NCBI GenBank assembly: GCA_022539475.1
Contig: VCMS01000065.1
Location: 357,054 to 421,053, forward strand
DNA: 64,000 nucleotides
DNA from: Gracilaria domingensis
Taxonomy: Eukaryota > Rhodophyta > Florideophyceae > Gracilariales > Gracilariaceae
Direction of reading: 5' to 3'
Below, in pieces: positions 21,094 to 32,388 of the stretch. The position numbers and the translations under genes are program-made. The stretch's first letter is position 1; each line of letters starts with the position of its first letter. The notes under the pieces are model-generated. The model saw only the letters and a program-made list of their open reading frames with translations, was not told the origin of the DNA and made no database searches.

Positions 21094-24000
21094 ATGGATT
21101 CGTTCTGTGGGCTCATGATCGAGAAGTTGGGTGAGGATGACTTCCACACATGGAAACAGAAGATTCAGTACGTACTTGCACTGAAAGACCTCAAGAACCA
21201 TCTCACCACTTCTGTACCCACCGATGAAGAGAAACTAGCAAAATGGCAAATCCGAGACGAAAGGGCTAGAGCGATCATTGGACTCACGCTTGCCGACGAG
21301 CACTTGGATCACATTCGTGATATTGACACTGCTGCTGACGCATGGAAGGCCATCTGCAATGTGTTCCAACGCAAGACTCTTCTGAACCGAATCAACGCCA
21401 GACGTGCCTTCTACTCTGTCAAGATGCGCGAGGACGAGAAGATGTTGCAATTCATCAATCGTGTTCGGCACTTGGCCTCCGACCTCAAGAGTATGAACGT
21501 CAACGTTGAAGAAGAGGACATTGCCATGGCTGCTCTACGTGGACTTCCGGATCGTTTTGAGCACCTCATTGTTGCAATTGACACCACGATCGGAGATCGC
21601 CAACTCACTATGGAGTTTGTGAAGAGCCGTCTGTTGCAAGAAGAGCAACGTATGAGTGATCGTGCCAAGAAGGAGTCCGGTGTTGATGCAGCACTCGTGG
21701 GACGCCAGTTTCGTAGGAAGTCATTGAAGTCAGTTGTGTGTTACTATTGTGGCATAAAGGGTCATATCCAAAAGAACTGTTTCAAAAAGCAACTTGATGG
21801 GGCTAACAAGGATCAGATCGATGCTGCTCACCCAATTGTACATACCGCGCTCAACGATGAGCAAGGTACGGGCGGCAGCGATTCTGATTTTGTATGCCTC
21901 ATTGCAAATGGTGCCGACAAGGCCACTAACAGTGACTGGATTGTTGACTGTGGAGCTACTGCGCACATGACTTATGATGACTCAATGTTCCAAACGTACG
22001 AGACAAAGGTGTCTTCGGGTGTGAGTATCGGCAATGATTCCAAGTTGCAGTCTGTTGGTCACGGAAGAGTGGAGCTCGATCTGACAGTTGAAGGGTCCAA
22101 GCGTAAGTGCAAGCTGAAGCAGGTGGTACACGGGCCCAACTTGCCTTACCATTTGTTGTCTGTATCGCAGATTTGTGATCTGGGCTGCACGGTAGTGTTT
22201 GACAAAGAAAAGGTATGTGTGTACAACGGGTCAAAAGTGGTTGCCGCCGGGCGCCGCGTCAAAGACCTGTACTACCTTTGCACTGCTGCAGAACAGTTCA
22301 TGGACACGGACAGTGCGCTCGTGTCAGACTTGTCTCTTTGGCATGCTCGAATGGCTCATGTGAATTTGGAAGGCATCAAGCAGATGGCTCGAAATGGCGT
22401 TGTGTCAGGCCCGAATGTGAATGTGGCTCAGAAGGTGGATGTGTGTGGCTCATGTGTAGTGGGCAAAGCAACCCATGCTCCGACTCCCAAGCAAGGGGGG
22501 GAACGAGCTGAACACGTACTGGACCTGGTACACTTTGATATTTCGGGTCCAGTGAACGTAAAGTCCTTGGCAGGCTCGCACTACTTTGTCACATTCATCG
22601 ATGACCACAGCCGTTACTGCTTTCTGTACATGCTCAAGACGAAGAATGAGGTGTTCCGGATGTTCATCAAGTGGCTCAGGTTTGTGGAGAACCAGATGGG
22701 CAGGAAGGTGCTTACCATCACCGCTCGTAAAAGTGTGCTGCGTGCTTTGCGCACAGACAACGGTGGTGAGTACCTGTCCAATCGGTTCTCTGAGAAACTG
22801 GAGCAGTACGGTATTGAGCATCAGCGAACTGTGCCTTACAATCCACAGCAGAACGGGCTTGCCGAGAGGTTCAACCGCACACTCATGGACTTGGTCAGGT
22901 CAATGTTGCATCACAAGAATGTGCCAAAAAGCTTTTGGGCTGAGGCTCTGAATGTTTCTGTGTATGTGCGCAACAGAGTGACCTGCAAAGCGCTTCCGAG
23001 TGACGTGACGCCGTTTGAGCTGTGGCATGGACAGAAGCCTGATCTGAGCAATCTGCGTGTGTTTGGTAGCCGTTGCTGGTACAAGGTGGTTGATCACAAG
23101 TTGAAGAAGCTGGAAGAGCGTTCAGTGGAAGCCATCTTCATTGGGTACACTTCAGGCTCCCACGGATACAAGTTGTGGGACAGCCAGAAGAAGAAGGTGA
23201 TTGTGCCACGAGATGTGAGGTTTGACGAGAGCTCTGGAACTGAAAGTGACGAGCACTCTGAACACGAGGATTACGCGGATATCGACTTGGTCGACAAGTC
23301 GGGAGCTGCTGAAGCCTCAAACTCTGACACATCCACCGATGATTCTGAAGATGACCCTTCTGCACCAGCTTCTCACGAGAGTACCACGAATGCCAGTACG
23401 GATGAAGATATTACACCAGACACACATGATGAGCCGGGAGTGACAGAGACGCAGCCCCTTCGCAGATCCACACGTCAGAGAAAGACGACATTCTCATGGT
23501 GGCGTGGTGCCAGTGCTTTCCTTACAGCCAGTGATGATACTCCTTCGTCGTACGGTGACGCAGTGTCACGTCCTGATTCCGAAGCTTGGAAGAAGACGAT
23601 GAAGAGTGAGTATCAATTGTTGATGGAGCACGACACGTGGGATCTAGTGCCAAGGCCAGCAGAGACAGCAACGTGATTTCGTCCAAGTGGGTGTATGTGC
23701 AGAAGTATGAGGCTTCGTCATCTGGTGAACCGACAGTGCGTTACAAGGCTCGTGTGGTTGCAAGAGGCTTCCTGCAGATGGGGGTGTGGACTTCTCAGAG
23801 ACGTATGCACCTGTAATGAAGTTCACATCCATCAGAATGATCTTGTCTGTGACTGCCGTACGAGACTTTCACTTGCATCAGGTGGACGTGAAGACTGCCT
23901 TTCTGAACGGTGACCTTGACGAGACAGTGTACATGGAGCAGCCAATGGGGTTCACACAGCAGGGAAAGGAGGACTTGGTGTGCCGACTGAAGAAAGCGAT

Positions 24001-24229
24001 CTATGGGCTTAGACAAGCACCAAGACGGTGGCACGCCAAGATATACGCCTTCCTTGTTGGTGAAATGCACCTCAAGCCGAATAACGCAGACGAGTGTGTC
24101 TACACCGGGATCATACTAGGTTTCTTGGTTATCATTGCTCTGTATGTTGACGACTTGCTGATTGCCAGTCCGAGCATGAAAACCGTAGAACGTGTGAAGG
24201 CAGAGCTATCAAGTCGTTTCCGCATGAAG
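21094..24229 (+). pseudogene. Copia-1b gag-pol, frameshifted and truncated in RT
   Basis: ATG 21094 opens a 860-codon frame. Gag has EDDFHTWKQKIQYVL and a zinc knuckle CYYCGIKGHIQKNC. The protease site reads IVDCGATAHM, with Cys in place of the Ser of DSGA (Copia-1c keeps DSGA). Integrase HHCC (LWHARMAHVN ... CGSCVVGKA) and core (HFDISGPV, LRTDNGGEY, NGLAERFNR) are intact. Near 23663 two extra bases shift the frame, so it stops at 23676. One base lost near 23778 (CAGATGGGGGTG versus CAGATCGAGGGTG in Copia-1a) shifts it again, and RT then reads through YVDDLL to 24229. There an LTR end is joined directly to the RT sequence. RNase H and the 3' LTR are missing. Confidence 0.93.
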
Positions 24230-24385
24230 TGTTAGAGATTATAGCTGGGATCGGAAACTTGACATGAGGAAGGATAGGGGGATGCAAGGGAAGTTCACCA
24301 GCTCTGGCTCGGAATTTACTTGGAGTTGCTTGAGTCACAACATATATAGCACTCCTTGGCTACACCATCATGCGACCCCAATTCT
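24230..24385 (-). repeat. Inverted LTR-B tail joined to Copia-1b RT
   Basis: It starts TGTTAGAGATTATAGCTGG and is the reverse complement of the last ~155 bp of an LTR-B-type LTR (CTCCAAGTAAATTCCGAGCC and the TATA region are recognisable). The LTR terminus is joined exactly to Copia-1b RT, as expected for an insertion or self-integration end. It is followed (24386-24420) by a ~35-bp forward copy of the LTR-B head. Confidence 0.8.
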
Positions 24386-24420
24386 GTCATTGACCTCAAG
24401 CAGTTGAGATTTGTGGAGTC

Positions 24421-25413
24421 TGTTGGAAGTCATGCTGTCACTGACATCAAGCAGTTGAGACGTGTGGAGTCTAGAATGGTACCTTGGTGTGTGAAACCGA
24501 GATTGGTGTTGTTCTGTTTGGTATACTATGTTGCTGTGTGGTATACTCAGTATGCGTTGAACGTTTATGTCTATATTGGAATGCTGTCGTTCAGCTGGGA
24601 TGACCAAAAGGTACAACGATGACATGTTGTACAGTGGTCATGGAGTACAGGTTGGAAGGCTATGTATGTGCACACAAGGTACATGTTACAGCACTGTCAG
24701 TGTTGTGAAGTGTACACCATGTTTGGGTTGTGCTACATGCACATGTGTGTGTAGGATGAATGGAACATGTTGCAGCTAAGTGACTGACATCACCTGGTTT
24801 ACAGGTACTTGTTGATGATGTGGGACTGGGGTATCTGGCACGTACACATTACGGTGTCGTGTACGGATTACGGCGTGCAAGCAACACATGAAGTGTGGTG
24901 TGATGTTCCGTAAGCATGGCTGGTCATGATTGTGAGGTGTCGCATTGTGTGTATGCATGGTCGTTTTACTATGGTGAGCTGTCATATTGTTGACTGCATT
25001 GATGTGTGGTGCTCGTGGTGTGGTGCAGAAATGTGTCGGTACACTCTCAGGGACGTGCATGGCTGCTACATTGGTGTGCATTGTTGTGCATTGTTGTGCA
25101 CTGCTGTGCAGTGGTGTATGGAATTGTTGTGCATTGTTGTGCACTGCTGTGCGTTGTTGTGCATTGCTGTTGTAAGCGGTTTGGCACTGTTACCATGTTA
25201 TGTCCGTAGATGATTGGTAGTATTTAGTGTCTCTGGTTAGTGAGTTGCATGTTGGTCAGAATTAAGGTCGCATGATGGTGTAGCGAGGAAGTGCTATATA
25301 AGTTGTGACTCAAGCACCTCCAAGTAAATTCCGAGCCAGAGCAGGCGAACTTCCCTTGCATCCCCCCATCCTTCCTCATGTTTACTTTCCGATCCCAGTT
25401 ATAACCTGTAACA
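24421..25413 (+). repeat. LTR-B (993 bp)
   Basis: It starts TGTTGGAAGTC, ends CCTGTAACA and is directly followed by the initiator-Met site. The last ~150 bp resemble LTR-A; the rest is diverged and longer. An expanded TGTTGTGC/TGCTGTGC microrepeat lies at about 25075-25170. A TATATAAG box lies at 25295-25302. It is the 5' LTR of an element whose interior (25414-28121) carries no gag-pol. Confidence 0.82.
25295..25302 (+). promoter_or_regulatory. LTR-B TATA box
   Basis: TATATAAG at the same distance from the LTR end as in LTR-A. Confidence 0.6.
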
Positions 25414-25427
25414 GGTTATGGGCCCAG
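25414..25427 (+). promoter_or_regulatory. Primer-binding site of the LTR-B element
   Basis: GGTTATGGGCCCAG, identical to the Copia-1b site and complementary to the initiator tRNA-Met anticodon region. Confidence 0.87.
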
Positions 25428-27300
25428 CCCCGCTGACCTCTGCCGTTTGTCGTTCGTCATGATGTTTTCCCCTTCCGCCGCTTTCCCTCACCGCCGACCG
25501 TGTTGTTGAACGCCGTTGCTGATGTTTTCGATGTGTGTTTGCCGTCGTGGTTCTTGCCGTTGATCGGTTTGGTGGTGTTGTATTTCCCTTTTGATTTTGC
25601 GTTTCTCCCTGAAGGCGTTGTGGTGGTAGTGGTTCGACGTTGTTCTATCTCCGTGATTCTGCTTGGTTTCTTGTTCATTTTCGTTTTCGTCGATCGCTAT
25701 CCGCTCTTGTTGGTTTTTCGCCTCTGTTTTCGTTTTTGGGATCCCCGTGTCGTGTTTGCGGGTTCTGATGCGAGAGGTTGAGTACCGTTGTCGTTGAAGT
25801 CTGTGCACTTGTGTGTTTTGCTCAGCATGTTGGATGTTGACGCTCTGCTGTCACTGAAAACCAAAAGTGCTGGGGAGCATGGGCTGTTTTGGAAGATGCC
25901 GTTGGAAAAGCGCATATGCGCCTCTGCGCAAACTCAACGTGAAAGGGGCTTCTGATTGACTACTGCAAATGGTCATATGCATTGTGGTTCGTACAAGTGT
26001 TGTGGCGCTAATGGGTTGTTTCCGGGGTACACGTGTGTAGCTAGTACACTGGGCACACTGTACATGATGCACAGGGTACACACGTATGTACGTGGACATG
26101 TAGGACAGCTTGGTGTATCTTGGGCACTATGGTGAAGAGTTGATGCGGTGTCAAGAGGATTACAGTGTGGTGTTGTTGGTGACGTGGTACTTGGAGTAAG
26201 TTTGTGGTGAGATGTTGTTGATGAGCTTGTACGTAACTGTTATGGAGTCGTGTAGGGATTACAGTGTGTTGGCACTATGTGAATCTGTGCATGGTCATGG
26301 TTATGTGTAGGCACGTAAGTTGTTGTGCACTGTTGTGCACTGTTGTGCTTTGATGTGCTTTGTTGTTGTAAGCTGCCATGATAGTGTGGGAGCGTTACCA
26401 TGTTATGATAGAAGATGATTGGAAGTATCGAGTGTCTCTAGCTAGTGGTTTAGGTATTGCTTGGAGTTGGAGGTGTGCAAAGTAGTTCTATATAAGCGGT
26501 GAGTCGAGCGCCTCCAAGTAAATTCCGAGCCAGAGCTGGCAAACTTCCTTTCATTGCCCCCATCCTTTCTCTCAACCTTCCCTTTCCAGCTATAAACTCC
26601 ATCACAGCATTCGTTTTTTTGTTGAAGTCCGGGCACTGCGTGTGTGCTCGGCAGTTGTGGTAATTACTTGAGTTTCGTTGCGACGAGCGGTTGAGCCGAG
26701 CAATCGGTGCCGTTAGTCTGGCGGCTTGAACCAATGCGGACGTGCTGTCGAGCGGGCCCCCACCAGTACTTCGGGGCAGATAACGGTGTCGGCCGGAAGA
26801 CCTGGTAAGACCGCGAGTGCTGAAGTTGACGGGGTGCCGTGACGTACTGCATCGAACAGGGGTGGTTCACCTTTGTTGTGTGTGAACTGACTGTGTGTCG
26901 GGTTCTTGATCTGTTGGGAAGATAAACTGAAACGAGCTTCTGATCCGTACCGCTGCGGTGGTGCGGGGAGGCGACTTGTCGTAGGCTGACCTCCTTTTCA
27001 GGATCAGGCCGCTTGTGAACTTGATTGTTTGCTTGCTAGAAGCGTACCTCGGTTTGTTATAGTACCTGCAGTATCAGGGTCGCGCAAGTTCTTGCAAGAG
27101 ACCAGAGAGGGTTTAACTTGGTGAAGGCATATCTTTGGTCACTAAACATCCTCTGGACTTCTCGTAGAGAGTGACGCGCCTTCTTCTAGAACGCAGGAGG
27201 AGGTAGACAGAAGAAAGTCGTTTCCTACCCGGAGGGTCTGCGGGGGTCATGGGTCCGACTCCCTAGGGTGCCAGGAATCTTAGTTCCTTATGCACCCGAT
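25428..27300 (+). other. LTR-B element leader, split by a solo LTR
   Basis: Homologous to the Copia-1b leader on both sides of the solo LTR at 25828-26604. It carries the structured module (GATAACGGTGTCGG near 26778, GGCC-GGAA-GACC; GAAGG-CATA-TCTTT near 27123). No gag follows: after about 27300 the sequence changes to the hairpin array. Confidence 0.8.
25828..26604 (+). mobile_element. Solo LTR-A (777 bp) with 5-bp target duplication
   Basis: TGTTGGATG ... CTCCATCA, flanked by CAGCA at 25823-25827 and 26605-26609. Removing it and one CAGCA restores a leader collinear with Copia-1b. TATATAAG lies at 26489-26496. It is the remnant of an LTR-A element that recombined between its LTRs. Confidence 0.93.
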
Positions 27301-27334
27301 TGCTTGCAGTTTGTTTCTGTTATGCTCGCTACAG

Positions 27335-28121
27335 TTCAGGAGGTGGAGTGTTTCCTGCCTGAGACTGTGTGTGAGATTCGTTTATGGCACTTCCTGGGTG
27401 TTTGTTGTTGGACATGTCTGAGTCTTTCTTTATAGCGACTTTGGAAGGCCGCGATGTTACATGCGCGTTGTTATCGCCTTTTCGTCACGCAGGCTTAGAA
27501 GGTTGTCGTTATGCATGCCCAGGATGTTTGTTGTGCTCTTTGCTTTACTTATGTTGTACCGGAAGGTTGCTATTTTTCTGCATGTCCGGTGTGTACGGAA
27601 GAGCTGTTTGACTCAGGAGGTTCAGTGTTTCATGCCTGAGTGTATTATTGATCACTTGTGATGTGTGTTTTGCTCTCTATGTTGTTTTCATGTTACCGGG
27701 AGGTTGCTACTTGTATGTATGTCCGGTGTATGGAAGAGCTGCTTTGATTCAGAAGGTTGAGTGTTTCATGCCTGAGTGTTTGTTTCATCGCTTGTGATGT
27801 TTCTCTTTGCTCTTTGTTTCAATTTGTTGTCACTGGAAGTTTGCTATATGTCTGCATGTCCGGTGTGAACGAAAGAGCTGTTTGACTCAGGAGGTTCAGT
27901 GTTTCATGCCTGAGTGTGTAGGACATCACTTTGTATGGACGGGGCCTGGAAGGTTGCCATTTTGCATGTCCAGGTTGCTTGGGGTGCAATTCTCTTTGTG
28001 TGTTATTCGCGGAAGGTTGCTGTGATTTTGCATGTCCGCTGTGTGAAGAGATTTGCTAAGCTGGAAGGTTGCTCTGATTTGCATGTCCAGCTGTTAAGAA
28101 AGTGATATTGAACCGGGAGGT
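27335..28121 (+). repeat. Array of covarying hairpins in the LTR-B element
   Basis: At least ten hairpins share a loop that starts AGGTT and ends CATG. Class A stems: ACCGGA/TCCGGT (27558-27590), ACCGGG/TCCGGT (27695-27727), CACTGGA/TCCGGTG (27831-27865), CCTGGA/TCCAGG (27945-27974), GCGGA/TCCGC (28009-28039), AGCTGGA/TCCAGCT (28059-28092). Class B stems: TTCAGG/CCTGAG (27335-27363), ACTCAGG/CCTGAGT (27611-27641 and 27885-27915), and TTCAGA/CCTGAG with one mismatch (27748-27776). A and B alternate at first in a ~137-bp tandem unit. An eleventh (ACCGGGAGGT, from 28112) is cut by the LTR end at 28122. No protein is encoded. Confidence 0.85.
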
Positions 28122-28283
28122 TGATGAAGGTTATAGCTGGAAAGAGAAGGTTGAGAGAAAGGATGGGGGTATGAAGGAAAGTTCGAAAGCTTTGGCTCGG
28201 AATTTACTTGGAGGCGCTCGACTCACCGCTTATATAGAACTACTTTGCACAACTCCAACTCCAAGCAATACCTCAACCACTAT
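28122..28283 (-). repeat. Inverted LTR-A tail (~160 bp)
   Basis: TGATGAAGGTTATAGCTGG is the reverse complement of the LTR-A 3' end and continues through the CTCCAAGTAAATTCCGAGCC region, the TATA box and the GCAATACCTC region. Its terminus is joined exactly to the hairpin array. Confidence 0.82.
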
Positions 28284-28288
28284 GTTGA

Positions 28289-28410
28289 TGTTGGACTTGG
28301 TCGAGTGCCTGTCCGACCCCCAATGGTGGTCCAAGTACTGGGAACACAAAGTTGCAAGGGAGCTTGGGCACTTTTGAGGACCTTCGTGCGATAAACTCAT
28401 ATGCGCGTCT
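28289..28410 (+). repeat. Diverged LTR head fragment
   Basis: TGTTGGACTTGG, then CCAAGTACTGGGAAC and CTCATATGCGCGTCTC, can be aligned with the first ~110 bp of LTR-A in forward orientation with many differences. It fills the gap between the inverted tail and the broken 3' end of Copia-1c. Confidence 0.45.
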
Positions 28411-31400
28411 CGGGCAAGCGTCTTATACAGCATGTCAGCAACCATGGAATCTATCGGGCAGTAGAAAAGTACAATCGACCTGGCCTGCAGACCTTCTCGA
28501 GTGAAGTGGAACCGAATCTCAATGTGTTTGGTTCTCCTGTTCACCACTCCATTTCGAGCAAGGTCAATGCTGCCCTGGTTGTCAACATATATGCGAGTTG
28601 GTTCAACCAGCAGCTTCACAGACCCGTCTGCTTCCATGCCAATCACACTGCCAATGCGGTTCCAAAGTCGCCTAAGCCAGATCGCCTCCTTGGTGCCAGA
28701 GCACAAGCTCACGTACTCAGCCTCTGCACTCGACAGAGCAACTACCTCCTGTTGACGAGACGACCACGACACAGCACCACCGCACATCATGAACAAGTAT
28801 CCACTAGTGGACTTGCGGTTGGCAACATCGCCAGCCCAGTCAGAGTCCACATAGCCGTGCAGTTGCAAATCGGTGCTGGATCCATACGTCAGCCCGAACG
28901 TGGTAGTGCCATTGAGGTAGCGAAGAACACGCTTGACCGCCTTCCAGTGAGTGTTTCCCGGCTTCTCAACATACTTGGCGAGCTTAGCCACAGCATATGA
29001 GATGTCTGAACGAGTTCCCACAGATAGATACATGAGGCAGCCAATCGCCTGACGATACGGTACATGCGTGAGCACTTCCTCGTCAACAGACAGATCCACA
29101 CCGCACTCCATAGGAGTGTCAACGGGTTTCGACAGCTGCATGCCAAATCGCTCCAGGACCTTGTTCGTGTACGCTGACTGAGTCAAGTACAGCTCTCGCT
29201 TGGTTCTGTCTCGATGGATTTCAAATCCAAGAACCATGCGAGCTTCTTTGAGGTCCTTCATGCGGAAACGACTTGACAGCTCTGCCTTCACACGTTCTAC
29301 GGTTTTCATGCTCGGACTGGCAATCAGCAAGTCGTCAACATACAGAGCAATGATAACCAAGAAACCTAGTATGATCCCGGTGTAGACACACTCGTCTGCG
29401 TCATTCGGCTTGAGGTGCATTTCACCAACAAGGAAGGCGTATATCTTGGCGTGCCACCGTCTTGGTGCTTGTCTAAGCCCATAGATCGCTTTCTTCAGTC
29501 GGCACACCAAGTCCTCCTTTCCCTGCTGTGTGAACCCCATTGGCTGCTCCATGTACACTGTCTCGTCAAGGTCACCGTTCAGAAAGGCAGTCTTCACGTC
29601 CACCTGATGCAAGTGAAAGTCTCGTACGGCAGTCACAGACAAGATCATTCTGATGGATGTGAACTTCACCACAGGTGCATACGTCTCTGAGAAGTCCACA
29701 CCCCCATCTGCAGGAAGCCTCTTGCAACCACACGAGCCTTGTAACGCACTGTCGGTTGACCAGATGACGAAGCCTCATACTTCTGCACATACACCCACTT
29801 GGACAAATCACGTTGCTGGCTGCTGGCCTTGGCACAAGATCCCACGTGTCGTGCTCCATCAACGATTGATACTCACTCTTCATCGTCTTCTTCCAAGCTT
29901 CGGAATCAGGACGTGACACTGCGTCACCGTACGACGAAGGAGTATCATCACTGGCTGTAAGGAAAGCACTGGCACCACGCCACCACGAGGATGGCGTCTT
30001 TCTCTGACGTGTGGATCTGCGAGGGGGCTGCGTCTCTGTCACTCCCGGCTCATCATGTGTGTCTGGTGTAATGTCTTCATCCGTAATGGCATTCGTGGTA
30101 GTCTCGTGAGAAGCTGGTGCAGAAGGGTCATCTTCAGAATCATCGGTGGATGTGTCAGAGGTTGAGGCTTCAGCAGCTCCCGACTTGTCGACCAAGTCGA
30201 TATCCGCGTAATCCTCGTGTTCAGAGTGCTCGTCACTTTCAGTTCCAGAGCTCTCGTCAAACCTCACATCTCGTGGCACAATCACCTTCTTCTTCTGGCT
30301 GTCCCACAACTTGTACCCGTGGGAGCCTGAAGTGTACCCAATGAAGATGGCTTCCACTGAACGCTCTTCCAGCTTCTTCAACTTGTGATCAACCACCTTG
30401 TACCAGCAACGGCTACCAAACACACGCAAATTGCTCAGATCAGGCTTCTGTCCATGCCACAGCTCAAACGGCGTCACGTCACTCGGAAGCGCTTTGCAGG
30501 TCACTCTGTTGCGCACATACACAGAAACATTCAGAGCCTCAGCCCAAAAGCTTTTTGGCACATTCTTGTGATGCAACATTGACCTGACCAAGTCCATGAG
30601 TGTGCGGTTGAACCTCTCGGCAAGCCCGTTCTGCTGTGGATTGTAAGGCACAGTTCGCTGATGCTCAATACCGTACTGCTCCAGTTTCTCAGAGAACCGA
30701 TTGGACAGGTACTCACCACCGTTGTCTGTGCGCAAAGCACGCAGCACACTTTTACGAGCGGTGATGGTAAGCACCTTCCTGCCCATCTGGTTCTCCACAA
30801 ACCTGAGCCACTTGATGAACATCCGGAACACCTCATCCTTCGTCTTGAGCATGTACAGAAAGCAGTAACGGCTGTAGTCATCGATGAATGTGACAAAGTA
30901 GTGCGAGCCTGCCAAGGACTTTACGTTCACTGGACCCGAAATATCAAAGTGTACCAGGTCCAGTACGTGTTCAGCTCGTTCCCCCCCTTGCTTGGGAGTC
31001 GGAGCAAGGGTTGCTTTGCCCACTACACATGAGCCACACACATCCACCTTCTGAGCCACATTCACATTCAGACCTGACACAACGCCATTTCGAGCCATCT
31101 GCTTGATGCCTTCCAAATTCACATGAGCCATTCGAGCATGCCAAAGAGACAAGTCTGACACGAGCGCACTGTCCGTGTCCGTGAACTGTTCTGCAGCAGT
31201 GCAAAGGTAGTACAGGTCTTTGACGCGGCGCCCGGCGGCAACCACTTTTGACCCGTTGTACACACATACCTTTTCTTTTTCAAACACTACCGTGCAGCCC
31301 AGATCACAAATCTGCGAGACAGACAACAAATGGTAAGGCAAGTTGGGCACGTGTACCACCTGCTTCAGCTTGCACTTACGCTTGGACCCTTCAACTGTCA

Positions 31401-32388
31401 GATCGAGCTCCACTCTTCCGTGACCAACAGACTGCAACTTGGAATCATTGCCGATACTCACACCCGACGACACCTTTGTCTCGTACGTTTAGAACATTGA
31501 GTTATCATAAGTCATGTGCGCAGTAGCTCCAGAGTCAACAATCCAGTCACTGTTAGTGGCCTTGTCAGCACCATTCGCAATGAAGCATACAAAGTCAGAA
31601 TCGCTGCCGCCCGTACCTTGCTCATCGTTGAGCGCGGTATGTACACTTGGGTGAGCAGCATCGATCTGATCCTTGTTGGCCCCATCACGTTGCTTCTTGA
31701 AACAGTTCTTCTGGATATGACCCTTTATGCCGCAATAGTAACACACAACCGACTTCAATGACTTCCTACGAAACTGGCGTCCCACGAGTGCTGCATCACC
31801 ACCGGACTCTTCCTTGGCACGATCACTCATACGTTGCTCTTCTTGCAACAGACGGCTCTTCGCAAACTCCATGGTGAGTTCGCCATCTCCGATTGTGGTG
31901 TCACTTGCAACAATGAGGTGCTCAAAACATTCCGGGAGTCCACATAGAGCGGCCATGGCAATGTCCTCTCCTTCAACGTTGACGTCCATACTCTTGAGGT
32001 CGGAGGCCAAGTGCCGAACACGATTGATGAATTGCAACATCTTCTCGTCCTCGCGCATCTTGACAGAGTAGAAAGCACGTCTGGCGTTGATTCGGTTCAG
32101 AAGAATCTTGCGTTGGAACACATTGCAGATGGCCTTCCATGCGTCAGCAGCAGTGTCAATGTCACGAATGTGATCCAAGTGCTCGTCGGCAAGCGTGAGT
32201 TCAATGATCGCTCTAGCCCTTTCGTCTCGGATTTTCCATTTCGCCAGTTCCTCTTCATCGGTGGGTGCAGAAGTGGTGAGATGGTTCTTGAGGTCATTCA
32301 GTGCAAGTACGTACTGAATCTTCTGCTTCCATGCGTGGAAGTTATCCTCACCCAACTTCTCGATCTTGAGCCCACTGAACGAATCCAT
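28411..32388 (-). pseudogene. Copia-1c gag-pol, stop and frameshifts
   Basis: ATG 32388-32386 starts gag, with the zinc knuckle CYYCGIKGHIQKNC and protease IVDSGATAHM intact. TAA 31491-31489 replaces the Gln codon CAA that Copia-1b has in SMFQTYE. The same frame continues through integrase (HHCC, HFDISGPV, LRTDNGGEY, NGLAERFNR) into RT. One base is lost near 29805, and the same one-base loss as in Copia-1b (CAGATGGGGGTG, near 29705) moves the frame again. RT and RNase H (YVDDLL, YVDSDWAGD, SSAEAEYVSL) then run to the broken end at VADMLYKTLAR. Confidence 0.92.

Noticed and set aside
24926-25213. Cys/Leu-rich open frames in LTR-B
   Set aside because: They are translations of the TGTTGTGC microrepeat in several frames, not proteins.
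27335-28121. CRISPR-like array
   Set aside because: Units are imperfect hairpins with variable stems and spacing, with no uniform repeats or unique spacers, inside an LTR element.
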